Origin: Salvia splendens
Taxonomy: Eukaryota; Streptophyta; Magnoliopsida; Lamiales; Lamiaceae
NCBI RefSeq assembly: GCF_004379255.2
Contig: NC_056046.1
Location: 9,982,001 to 10,046,000 of the forward strand
Direction of reading: 5' to 3'
Length of the DNA stretch: 64,000 nucleotides
Below the pieces are notes generated by a model. That model was not told the origin of the DNA. It did not search any database and worked only from the letters and a program-made list of their open reading frames with translations. Shown here piece after piece: positions 11,583 through 22,460 of the stretch. Both the position numbers and the translations under genes were made by a program. Position 1 is the stretch's first letter, and each line of letters begins with the position of its first letter.

Positions 11583-12980
11583 AATATAGAATCCTATCAC
11601 TTAATTGGATTTTGAGCTGTTAATTTGTAGGAGTATTAATAAAAAACAGTAACCGGTAACTAAAAATCTAAAATATTCCTTCCACAATGAATGTTGCCTT
11701 TTTTTATCTAGCATAAAATTGAGATTGAATTCATTAACAAGAACACTCACCTTTTTTTATTATTACTGATTGTTACCGATATTAATGCATGTAATATAAT
11801 TCGTGGTTAACAAATTTTAACCTTTAGCCCAAGATAACTTATAATTAATGACTGATGCAAAAGGGTATTGATCGCTAGGTCCTGCTGGAATGAGTAATTT
11901 TCTGTATTCAAGATTTATAGTACTATTATTTGTATAATACTAAAATCAATATAATTGATAGAATCGAATTAAATTGAATACAATCGTGGTCTGATAATTG
12001 AGATGATGTAGACATGAAGCAAATTCATTTATCTTAGGATAGAGTTAATATTTGACCCATACCCTATTGAGTATAGAGCTATGGGTACATCAAATTCCAT
12101 GATTTAAGTGTGATTTTCCACATAAATGCTCACTCATATGCTACTCACATGACACGATTGTCGCCTTATGAAAGCAAATAATAAAGTAAGTATACATATA
12201 TTTTGTTAAGTAGGATTTCAACTACAGAATCACAATACTTGTCCCTGTTGTTTGCCTGTTTAATTAGATACAACCAATATCTATATATACGTACAAAAAT
12301 AATAATAATACAAATAAATCACGAATTAAGAATCTAAGTATATATGAATAGGGAATATAGACAAATAGGTCCAAACAAGTACTCTTATCCTCAACATATT
12401 GTAATATAAATATAATTTATAATTAATCATGGGAGAAATGGCCGACCCAAGGTTGGTTGGTAAACCCTACTACGCCTATATGTCAAGGATAATATTATTA
12501 TTGCTTCAGAATCACACCACAATTTTATTCACTGATTTTTTAATTAATTAGTTTATTGATTTTAGTTTTTTGATTTATACTATTATGTGTATATGAATCA
12601 TAATGGCAATGGAGACCAGTGAATGAACCCCCACGGGGTAGCCTCACCAGTCAAGGGAAAGATGATTTCTTGTGATGATAATTCAAAATTAATTTCAACC
12701 TTGCTATCATATCTATATACATGTAGTAAATACATGCGAGGTTCATAATCGTTTGAAACTATCATTTAGGAATATATACAATATTTTAAATTAATACTCC
12801 ATGAGCCAGTTGGTTTTATAGGATAAATTGTTTGAATAGTTTAGATCTTGGCCTTTTGTTTCGGTCACAAACTCAGACTTATTATGAATTTTGATTATTC
12901 TCAATTTATTATGGGATTTGGATCCCTGCTATGGAGTGAAGCACAACAAAGGATATTGTTCCTTTAACTTCATCTATTTT
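11583..12980. other. intergenic, no gene seen
   Basis: AT-rich DNA without a supported gene. A GC-rich patch near 12610-12665 stands out in base composition, but I recognise nothing in it. Confidence 0.4.
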
Positions 12981-13224
12981 GATCACAGGTATCGAGGATC
13001 CACTTCAGTGATTACGATGTCGACACAGTGCCACCAATTCCATCTGACGACGGCAAGAAGAATTCTTACACATCAAATGAAGAATATGAGGAGTACAGTA
13101 TTCATTGCCCTTTGATGAATACTGTGTGGCGAGGGGCCCATAAGGGAACAGTGTGGCGAGATAGGGGGCAGGCACTTCACGCCCTTTGATGCCCCATCGC
13201 TGCCTCTTTACTCGACCACTCACC

Positions 13225-13231
13225 CTATAAA
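13225..13231 (+). promoter_or_regulatory. TATA box of the DVL/RTFL gene
   Basis: TATAAAT lies 106 bp before the start codon at 13337 and is followed by a pyrimidine-rich leader (CCCTCCCTCTCTC and CTCTCTCTCTC), a common plant core-promoter layout. A GGGCCCAT box, the type bound by TCP factors, lies upstream at 13134-13141. Confidence 0.6.
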
Positions 13232-13336
13232 TCAACCCCCTCCCTCTCTCTTCTTTCTCACAATTGAATATCATCACTCATTAACTCTCTCTCTCTCTAC
13301 AAATCCAGCAACCAATAAATCAAGATCAATATCAAG

Positions 13337-13462
13337 ATGAAGATGAACAGCAGCAGTAGCAAGAGAAGAATTTCGAGCAGCAGAGGCTTCCTAAGAGAAC
13401 AAAGGGCAAGACTTTACATCATTAGAAGATGCGTCGTCATGCTCCTTTGCTACCATGACTGA
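13337..13462 (+). CDS. DVL/ROTUNDIFOLIA4-like small peptide
   Basis: A 41-residue protein, too short for most ORF callers. The N-terminus is Ser/Arg/Lys-rich ([17 protein letters not shown]). The C-terminal half is the family-defining RTF domain: [13 protein letters not shown], then [17 protein letters not shown] peptides associate with the plasma membrane and restrict polar cell proliferation when overexpressed, affecting leaf, fruit and inflorescence shape. The domain is complete. The usual CW near the end is CY here, a conservative but unusual change. The first ATG after a TATA box and CT-rich leader was chosen, and there is no intron, as is normal for the family. In Arabidopsis, as I recall, DVL5/RTFL15 lies next to bHLH30, and a bHLH30-type gene lies 21 kb away here. 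Confidence 0.9.
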   Translation: MKMNSSSSKRRISSSRGFLREQRARLYIIRRCVVMLLCYHD

Positions 13463-13640
13463 TCATCCTCTTCTCCTTCCATCTACATTATTGTAAATAC
13501 ACCTTCACAATTTTGTATCCCCTTTTTGTAGCTATCAATTGAAATTAATTATTATTTCTATTTTTATTCATGTAGTATATGCTTTTCTTTATTTCTGATT
13601 TGTTTTACATTCCTCCTATCAATTCCATCTGGGAGCGTTC

Positions 13641-13925
13641 ATGAAATTCATCTTTTTTCCAATTGGGACCACTTTTCCAAGATTGCAATCCGCTGGGATA
13701 TTCTTGAATATCAACCAATTGAAGATTTCTCAAGTCATTTTCGTCTTCTTGGTTTTGCCTCTACTTTGGTCAACTATTGAATCAAGACATTTAGCCACTA
13801 TTAATTTAACTAATTACCTACAAAGCCAAATGAAGATTTTCTTGATTTTGCTTTTACTTTGTTCAATTACTGAATCAAGACATTTAGCTTTTAATTTAAC
13901 TAATGCTAGTACTCTAGCTACGTAA
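13641..13925 (+). CDS. putative small secreted-peptide ORF with an internal duplication
   Basis: A 94-codon frame shortly downstream of the DVL gene. It contains two similar copies of a hydrophobic, signal-peptide-like segment ending in SRHL: FVFLVLPLLWSTIESRHLA, then MKIFLILLLLCSITESRHLA. The DNA is a tandem duplication of about 85 bp. The frame ends in ACGTAAGT, which fits a splice donor, so this could be the first exon of a small secreted-peptide gene. No downstream exon could be identified. It could equally be a relic or part of the DVL 3' region. No family is recognised. Confidence 0.25.
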   Translation: MKFIFFPIGTTFPRLQSAGIFLNINQLKISQVIFVFLVLPLLWSTIESRHLATINLTNYLQSQMKIFLILLLLCSITESRHLAFNLTNASTLAT

Positions 13926-14149
13926 GTCTTTTTTCACTAGTGGAAGTGGAAGCTAACTTCTACCAAATGATTAATTAGATTGCCGCAAACGGCAATATTA
14001 GTATCCCATGATCTCCCTGAAAATTTTGTTAAAAATAGAACTTTAAAACCTAAAAATTACTAGTACTCCATATCAGTTTATTAATACAGTAATATCAATT
14101 CCTAATATTGAATATGAAACTAATATACTTCATCCATTCCACTAATATA

Positions 14150-14302
14150 CTTCATCCATTCCACTTTAAGTGACACATTTTCTTTTTTTGGGATATACTT
14201 ATTTTTCTCTCAATTTATTCTCTCTACTTTACTCACAAAACAATACAATATAAAATTTTGTGCCGAAGTAGAAATGCTCCACCTAAAGTGAGATGGAGGA
14301 AG
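14150..14302. mobile_element. Stowaway-type MITE
   Basis: 153 bp flanked by TA, with inverted ends CTTCATCCATTCCACTTTAA and its partner CTAAAGTGAGATGGAGGAAG. These ends and the TA duplication fit the Stowaway/mariner group. The left terminal sequence and its flank are duplicated in tandem (ACTAATATACTTCATCCATT at 14119 and again at 14141). Confidence 0.75.
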
Positions 14303-15590
14303 TAGTTTATAATGTCAACTAATATTAATATTAATGTATATATGAACTACTAATATAATTTTATATTACAGCTTTAAAAAGAGTTTTGAAATGAACCATC
14401 TCCTATATACCTATATTATATATACACACACTTTTAACCGTTGCCACAAAGCATATTCCTAAACTTTATATTATTATTATGCACATTATTATAAGAATTA
14501 CTACTTAACTAAACTTTATATCTGGTTAATGGCAAAAAGTAACAATACGAAACTAGGGAATTCTGAATTTCTGATGATGGCAAAAATTCTTTTTTGATTG
14601 GTCAAACTCTTTTTCCAACACTGTTTTTAGGCACGTCTGTGACTGTAGGAGCATGCCTTATATCAAATCCTCTTAGTAAGAAATAAATGGTGCTTTATTA
14701 TCATTAATCATTTGATCGCCGCTAATTATAGCAGAATGACGTGCTTAAAGATAAGATATAGTGTAATTATTGTTAGAATTATTTATACAGTTGTTGCTTT
14801 CGCTGATTATTGGATGTTAGTTGACATATAACTGTCTTAGCTTTAAACGTAGTTATTAATTGCCGAGATAATCTTGTTTGTAATTTTCTTACAAAGATAA
14901 TCTTGTTTTATTTCATTGTCTTCAACCAAACAACATGAATATCTTTAATTTGTGTGTGTGCATATATATGCTCCTCCAACTAAGTATATAAATCCACGCA
15001 AGCTGTTGAACTGAAAATATATAAATAGAAGTACTATATTCGGTCAAACTGCAATAAATAATTTTTTTCCAATTCATTTCAGGCTTAATATATATGGAGT
15101 ATATGCATGTGTAGGAATAGAAAATGACTAACATCAGCTGTTTGCACGGTGCCACGGCCAATCGGTTCAGGGGATGAATTAGTAATTTTAAGTAATTAGA
15201 TATTTCAAATTTGTAGAGGTAATATTTTAAATTAATTTTTGTATCCATGGCTCACTTCGTGGCAAGTGACAAAGCCAAGATTTTGATGTTTGGACATGAA
15301 AAAGAAAAATATTGGCTTCACCGCTACTAACAATTATGGTATATTAGCGTCGATATTTCCAGAAGTACTATGGGATATTACTCGGTATATGTGTCGCCGG
15401 AAGCAGCTTCACGTAGATGATAGCGATTAAGCTGTGTAATGAGTGAAAAATATTTAGGGGAACAAGAATTTAGTTAACATACAAATATTTTTGTGTTGAC
15501 ATCTATAACATAGACTGCATGTTGACATAGTTAGCAGTTAACAATTAACAAATAATTAGCAACTGGTCACATCCCTTGCGATCTAGTATA
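14303..15590. other. intergenic, no gene seen
   Basis: AT-rich DNA. The stretch near 15470-15577 (repeated TTGACAT motifs, then GTTAACAATTAA and CACATCCCTT) resembles part of 62650-63250, suggesting a dispersed repeat. No coding sequence is supported. Confidence 0.4.
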
Positions 15591-15592
15591 TA

Positions 15593-16102
15593 CTCCATCA
15601 ATCCCAGTTTAAGAGTCTTGTTTTGCCATTTCCGTCCGTCACAGTTTAAGAGTCTCATTTAGAATTTATCATATTTGGACATAAAATTTAACCTCATTGT
15701 TGATGGAATTTACACTCAAATGTCATTACTTTCATAAAAATAAAACAAAATAAAATCATAAACATACAAAAAGTAAAAAATGTCTCACTTTCCACTACAT
15801 CACTTCAATTATTACACACTCCAACAACCGCTAGGTGGGGATCATCTGTTGTGCACAAATGCACAGCAGTCCCTTCTGTTCCTCACATATTAATAAAATA
15901 ATATATATTAATTTATTTTATTTTATTAATTTATTTGATTATTTTAGTCTTTGGTGTGTAACAGCAGGGGCTGCTGTGCATTTGTGCACAGCAGAGGATC
16001 CTCATCCACAACCATTACCGCACTTCAATTATTACATACTTCAATAATTTTTTTAAACATGTGCCCTAACTAAATTGCACTCCTAAACTGAGACGGAAGG
16101 AG
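15593..16102. mobile_element. Stowaway-type MITE interrupted by a second MITE
   Basis: 510 bp flanked by TA at 15591-15592 and 16103-16104. The left end is CTCCATCAATCCCAGTTTAA. The right end is CTAAACTGAGACGGAAGGAG, the inverted form with mismatches. The core is split by a smaller palindromic element at 15835-16009, so the original MITE was about 330 bp. Confidence 0.75.
15835..16009. mobile_element. small foldback MITE nested in the Stowaway element
   Basis: About 175 bp with inverted ends built on TGTGCACAAATGCACAGCAG, AT-rich between them. The flanks AACCGCTAG (15826-15834) and AACCATTAC (16010-16018) match at 6 of 9 positions, which could be a decayed 9-bp duplication of the Mutator type. 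The class is uncertain. Confidence 0.55.
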
Positions 16103-16191
16103 TAGTATAAAAGTCAGTAGTACTAAATTTATTGATAAATATTTAAATCACCAAATTAATATCACTACGTTTTTATTAAAAATCATTGGGT

Positions 16192-18142
16192 CCATTAGGG
16201 TATCCACTACGGGGAGCCTGCGGCTATAGCCGCGGGTTGGGGCGGGGGGCGGGCGGGCTATAGTGGATGGCGCGGGCGGACACCGAAATGGGGGCGGTAG
16301 GGGGCGGACGGGCTTCAGCCGACTCCGGGGTGAGGACGCGGTGAAATGGGCGAGGACGCGGCTATAGCCGTGGCGCCTATAGCGGCGGCACCGACCGCCG
16401 CGGCTATAGCCGAAATAAATTTTTTTTTTCAATTCACCTATAAATACACCCCACTCCATTCATTATTTTCACACAATTCCAACTCTACATCTATAAAAAT
16501 TTCTCTCACTACAATTTGGGGTCGGAAATGAACAATTTGTGGAGAGACAGCTAGAATGCTCTAATTCAACAAGTGCAACACCTGGCCGCACAGGAAGAAG
16601 CGGCCCGTTTGGCGGAGGAGGCGGAGAATGCGGAGGATGCGATCCCTCGTGCCATTACTCATCGGCGGACAATCCCACGAGACCACGTCGGTGCGCACCA
16701 TCGTCTAATGGATGATTACTTTGTGGATAACCCCGTTATCCACCCGAGATATTCCACCGGAGATTCAGGATGTCGCGACGACTGTTCAACTATATAGCGA
16801 CGAATTTAGCGGAGCGTTACCGGTGCTTCACCCTCCGGCGTGATGCGGCTAGCCGGATCGGGCTGTCTACGCAACAGAAGTGCACCGCTGCAATCCGGCA
16901 GCTTGCCTACGCCGGACCAGCGGGCATGTTCGATGAATACCTACAGATGGGTGAGACGACTGGCCTCACGGTGCTCAGACAGTTCTGTAAGGGGATCCGG
17001 GAAATTTTCGGTGGGGAGTTTCTACGGAAGCCCAACCCGGATGAGTGTCAGCTCCTACTGGATATGCACGGTTCGATGCACGGGTTCCCAGGAATGTTAG
17101 GAAGCATCGATTGCATGCATTGGGAGTGGAGGAACTGCCACGTGGCATGGAAAGGTCAGTTCACTACTGGATTCAAAAGCAAACATCCAACGATGATTCT
17201 GGAAGCCGTTGCGGACTACCGTCTGCGGATCTGGCATGCGTATTTCGGTGTGGCAGGTTCGAACAACGACATAAATGTTCTTCAGTCATCGCCGCTCTTC
17301 AACGAGGAGTGCCGGGGGAAGGGTCCAGAAATCAGCTTCATAGCCAACGGTACGCAGTACAGTAGGGCCTACTATTTGGGAGATGGGATATATCCGCGGT
17401 GGCCCGTATTCGTGAAGACTGTCCGCCAACCGGTTGGACCGAAGAAACAATATTTTGCGCGCGAACAAGAGAGTGCTAGGAAGGATGTTGAGCGGGATTT
17501 TGGTGTCCTCCAATCGCGGTGGGCTATTATACTGTGTCCGGCACGAGTTTGACACGAAGATGATGTCGCGAATATTATGTTAGCCTGTATCATATTGCAT
17601 AATATGATAATAGAAGATGAAGGCTTTGCGGCAGAACGGCTCAAGTACAAGTCACGGTGTTGCCTCTGCGCCGATCCAGATGGGCGTACCACGGAGCAAT
17701 GAATATTTGATCCAACGCTTCGCTGATATGCGCAGGACCACATCACATAACACACTGCAGGCCGATTTGATTGAAGAAGTGTGGGCACGTAGGGGAGGTG
17801 GTGGCGCAGTGTAAACATGTTAGTGATTTGTACTATATTAAATGTAGTGTGTAATTTTAATTTTAATTTTAATTTAGTGTGTAATTTTAATTTAAATTTA
17901 GTTTTAATTTAAATTCTACTTCGTATAGTCGTGTTCTTCTAATTACGTATAGCCCGATAAATTTTTTCATAATTACTTGAAACATTATAAAATGAAAGTT
18001 GATTATAAAATTTGGGATCTATTGGAGGTGTCCACTATAGTGGCGGACACAAAATTTTGAGGCTATGGACAACAAAATTGGGGTTATGAACAAAAACTGG
18101 GGCGGGGCTATTGGCGTGTCCGCCTTATAGTGGACACTCTAA
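16192..18142 (+). mobile_element. PIF/Harbinger element, degenerate
   Basis: The left end GGGTATCCACTACGG and the right end TATAGTGGACACTC are imperfect inverted repeats, bordered by TTA on the left and TAA on the right. The left part is very GC-rich, with repeated GGCTATAGCCG palindromes. A broken transposase lies between. The exact ends and target duplication are not resolved, because TTA and TAA are not a direct repeat. Confidence 0.65.
16529..17814 (+). pseudogene. PIF/Harbinger transposase, broken
   Basis: A HARBI1-type DDE transposase. The longest open piece is 16770-17552. It starts at an internal Met and contains a helical DNA-binding segment (RIGLSTQQKCTAAIRQL) and the catalytic parts GSIDCMHWEW (first Asp), YLGDGIYPRWP (second Asp) and KDVERDFGVLQ (Glu). 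The upstream piece with MDDYFVDNP is in another frame, so a 1-bp shift lies near 16735-16750, and an earlier TAG follows MNNLWRDS. After 17552 a TGA precedes HEDDVANIM and ACIILHNMIIEDEGF in the same frame. Another shift leads to the C-terminal LIEEVWARRG before the stop at 17812-17814. With at least two stops and two shifts it cannot encode an active enzyme. Confidence 0.88.
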
Positions 18143-18145
18143 ACC

Positions 18146-21100
18146 CATGCCCTTTAATTTGTACTATGCCCGTCAAATGTCAATGCTCATGACTCACTTA
18201 TATCCGAGAATTGTGACTTTATTTCATAATAATTGTAAAGCCACAAGTTTCACGTATGTACCACTAACCAAATAGTACAAAATATTTTTAGATCAATCCA
18301 CGGATAATTTTATCATCTCACGTAGTGATATTTTGTCAATATATAACTAAAAAATTGCATTATTTTTGTGGTATGTATGAGAAAAAGGGAGTATATAGGA
18401 GTATGTGATTTCATTTTCAAAGTTGAGTAGAAAAAAGTTAAGAGAAGGAATGATGAGAGAAGAGAGTGGGGGTTGTACTAGAAATGAATGGGGGAGAAAA
18501 AGTAGTGGGTGTCGGCCGATAATTAATTGTTGGCATCTAATTCTAAGGTAAGGAGGAAAATTGAGAAATAAAGTTGAAAGGTCCAAACGGCATACCCACC
18601 TTCCCGACATAATGCGATGAGTCAAATTTGCAGCCTTATCTCCCCACGTGCATTTCCCACCCATTCTCTCTCAACAATCTCCACATCATACATGCAACAT
18701 TCCTATACGATTCTACTTATACACTACAAATATATACGGTATTCAGTTTATTCTGATTTTACAAACATGATCGTATATAGTTATTCCCATCGATCTAAGT
18801 GAACTGATTATTGTATTGATTGAACCTTTATCTCATTAATGTTGTGGATTGCAAGAAATTAGTTAGTAATATGAATAACAAATTTACAAGAGATTTACCT
18901 TGCTTTTGTTGTTTTTACCTAATTAAGTATCGGTAATTTGTTGGACGTTTGAGTCAGTATATGATCGTGAGGTAAATAATTAAGGGATTGCAGTATTATT
19001 TATTATCTTTAACAAAATCTATAATTTTGCACTAAAGATGCTTGTTGATAATTTGACATGTTAAACAAGCTAGGAGAGCGTCTAATAATGTTTTAGAAAA
19101 AAACCGAATTGCACATGGCTCTCTACCTGGATTCAATATACTCTAATTAATCATACAAGAGTCACCTATTGAAACACGTTGAAGAAGCCTGTAAATATTA
19201 CTCCTCTATGATATTGATAGGTACAAAAATATAAGGAGTAAAATAATTAGTAACAAGGCTCTCTTCTTATACACGTGCTAAACCACAATCGAGTTAAAAT
19301 TCGCAAGTAATCCCCACTCATAGATTTTTTTAAAATTCTTAGTTAACATCTACCTTGAACTTGAAATTGGAGATTTTCAAAGACACTTAGAAAAAACAAT
19401 TAATAATATTTTCACCATTTCACTACATATACACATAAGATGGAGTATTATAAACATTCGAATCACCACTAATTTGGATCAGGATATGCCCAAGTTTTTC
19501 AAAACAATATTGGCTCGAGTGCTGCTCTAGCCAATATTGTTTTGTGCCGAAGCACTAACAAATAATTATATCTACCACCCCTCCACCAAAATAAGACAAA
19601 CAAATTTTCCAATTATATAATCTCAAAACTAAGAGCAAATAGTCAATCAAGCACTTAGTATTTTCCACTTAACAAATAAACAAATATTAGACTCTTAACA
19701 CTAGTGCTAAAATGTAGGGATTCAACGCCCAAATCAAGATTATTTTTTCTTATAACCATTACCAACTTGGAGCATTATTAATGTCCAGTCATTAAATTAT
19801 CAACCCAAATTTAATCAGGTATAAGTATAACGATGGCTGACTCATCAAATATAATTAATTAGAATTGAAGCGTAAAGTCAAATTGCAAAATTAAAGAATT
19901 TGGTAGAAGTATGTTTTATTAATATTATATTATAAATATTCATACACTGTCCAATTATTAACAACATTATGTTTAACAATAATATTATATAATACATATA
20001 TGGAGTATAATTAACTGACACAGACCCAACTACATAATTGTCAGATTGATGTAGTAGCCCAGCATGCTGATTCATTTCTTGATTTTGTCCTTGGTTCATT
20101 GATAGTATTATCTACATTTTGTCACTTTTTGAAAAAAAAAATTTCTTGTAATTTGGCGCCACTCACTAGGAACCCACGCTTTCCAATTCTGATTCATGCT
20201 TGACTAGATACTTGAACTTTATCCATATATTTAGGCTTTGTTATAGTTGGAGGTTTATAACATGCTTAATAATTTTTTAGGTCATCATTAGATTTTATTT
20301 GGTACAAATCTCAGTCAAAATATGTTAATTTAGATATCACATGCCTCCTACGTTCTGTATTTCATCTAATAAATTGTTGTTATCATTTAATAAATATATA
20401 CATGTGCTTAATATCAAAATCCTAGTGCTGTATTCAACTTCACTACAAGTCCAGAATATATCGAATTAAATAATATAATTAGAAACCCTTGATGAAATTC
20501 TAATTGCAATCAATAAAGTAAGTGAGAAACTGTAATTTAAGTGGATGTACTGTACATCTAATTATAGCATTAATTAGTGATATAAAGTAGAAGTAGTCAT
20601 AAGTCAAGAATGAAGGGTGCAATCAATTAGTACCTCTTTTTCTATGTTTCTTTTCATTTTGGATCTCTACTCAAATCATGATCAAAAGAAAAATGATTGG
20701 CATGCATACATACATAAATTAATCTGAACCTAATATCTGTGACTGTGAGCTCCAGCTGGAGGCAGCAACCAGGTTGTTTCGAGCGCAATTATTTCCAAAT
20801 AAAATGATTTTTGGATAAGAGAAAAACAACCCTCGTGATCGACGAAATTCAAATAAAACAAGGGGGGCCATGGTTATCACATACAACAGGTGCCCCAATT
20901 TCATTATCTACAAAACAAGAATATATACTCCTACTATCTATCTACTACATGTGATTGATCAAATTGAGGATGCTGCTAAGCGACATTTGGATTGATACAC
21001 TCAGTTTGCATTTTCTGCACAATTATTTTTCTTCTGCTTCATGATTTTTTATATGATTTCAAACGTGCACATCTGTCATTGCATTACATACATCTCTAAA

Positions 21101-21980
21101 TTATATTTTCTTTATTATTATTATAGATTCATACTGTATTAGGTTTGATATGTCCGATCAAAACCGACCCCAAATAATTTCCTAACCAAAATTACAATCA
21201 TCGGTTTGGAGTCCGTTTGAATTTTTTTTTTATGGATTGATCAATTTAAATTTAAAAGGTCGCGCCAGTGATAATATGAACTCTATACTTATAAAAGAGT
21301 TAATTGCCTTTAAAATCAAGTAGTTTAGTCAAATTCTAGTCTATCCCACCCACTCCTTACAAATTTTGAATAACAAATCAAAAGGTTTCAAAAAATTTGA
21401 ATTGTCCCATTGACCAAATTTATTTTTTTTAATACCTCTCAAAAAGATTTCGTTAGTCCGTTCATGTTATCACATTATTACACATTTATATTACTCCATA
21501 TCATCGACATCACCAAAAAAATTGAAATGTATGCATCAGTTTAGTATCAGATTCACCCCCAAAAATGATATCATTAGACAATGAAAATTTTAAAACTTTA
21601 CAATTAGTCATTCAAATTTTAAAATGTACTAAATTAAACTAGAATTTGACAAATTTCATGATTTTATAAACAGTTAACTTTTTTATAAAGTAAATCAATT
21701 AAATTAAATATTTTCTTTGAATAATTGCACCTCTTGAATATTTAAGCCCACACTCTAATCATCCAATCAAATAAATGTCACTCCAAATTTAAATTAATTA
21801 TTTAATCATTCTTCAATCCTCATCTAGTAAGTAGTCCACAAAACTAAACTATATGCCCAATAAATATATATACCATCATTTTCAGAGACAAATGCTCTCT
21901 TATCTCTAATTAATTCCATAATGAAAATCATAGTATATATATTTGGGCTGAATTGGCTCCAAATTTGTTGACTCGACGAA
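18146..21980. other. intergenic, no gene seen
   Basis: About 3.8 kb of AT-rich DNA. The features I can support are a short perfect hairpin at 19501-19543 and short frames without recognisable content (for example 20719-20904 on the minus strand). Confidence 0.4.
19501..19543. repeat. perfect short inverted repeat
   Basis: The 15-bp arms AAAACAATATTGGCT and AGCCAATATTGTTTT are separated by a 13-base loop. The perfect pairing in otherwise plain AT-rich DNA is notable. It could be the core of a small foldback element. Confidence 0.6.
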
Positions 21981-21996
21981 AATTAGCCCCATAAAC

Positions 21997-22127
21997 TGAT
22001 CGGGCCGGCCGGCCCTTGCAAACTAGAAGAAAATTTTAGAATCCATCCACTTTCACTGGGTTGTGGGATATAGGACTGGTGACCAGAAAAAAGTTCTTCC
22101 TCAAAACCGGGCCGGGCCGGGCCGATC
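21997..22127. repeat. GC-rich inverted repeat
   Basis: GATCGGGCCGGCCGGCCC at 21997-22014 and GGGCCGGGCCGGGCCGATC near 22108-22127 form imperfect arms about 95 bp apart, in AT-rich DNA 0.3 kb downstream of SOG1. The origin is unknown; it may be the edge of a small element. Confidence 0.45.
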
Positions 22128-22460
22128 ATTTCGACAACTTCACATGTTAAATTCAAATATCGCATTTGTCTACGCATTTTATCAATAATGTGCCTGGAAC
22201 TGTTTATATTTCCCCAGAGATGAACACAGACAAACTTTTACAGCAAATTGCAAGATTTCTGAAAGCAAAAAATACGATTTCATAAACTATACAAGCAGGG
22301 CAGGATATACTGGCTGAGCAAGACACAGTGATTTGCGAATACATGAAACTTCTAAACGGATAGATTTGTTTAAGCAAAATACCAGCAGCAAAAGGAAGTG
22401 TTGTTACTCACTTCACTCAAAAACATGCCCAAGCTTAACAAAAAAAATCCTTCATTAGAT

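Noticed and set aside
16189..18145. TTA/TAA as target duplication of the Harbinger element
   Set aside because: The left flank is TTA and the right flank is TAA on the same strand, so they are not a direct repeat. The borders remain unresolved.
20719..20904. 61-codon frame on the minus strand, and the local GC-rich patch
   Set aside because: No start context, domain or splice pattern. It was also checked by eye against common plant miRNA sequences without a match.
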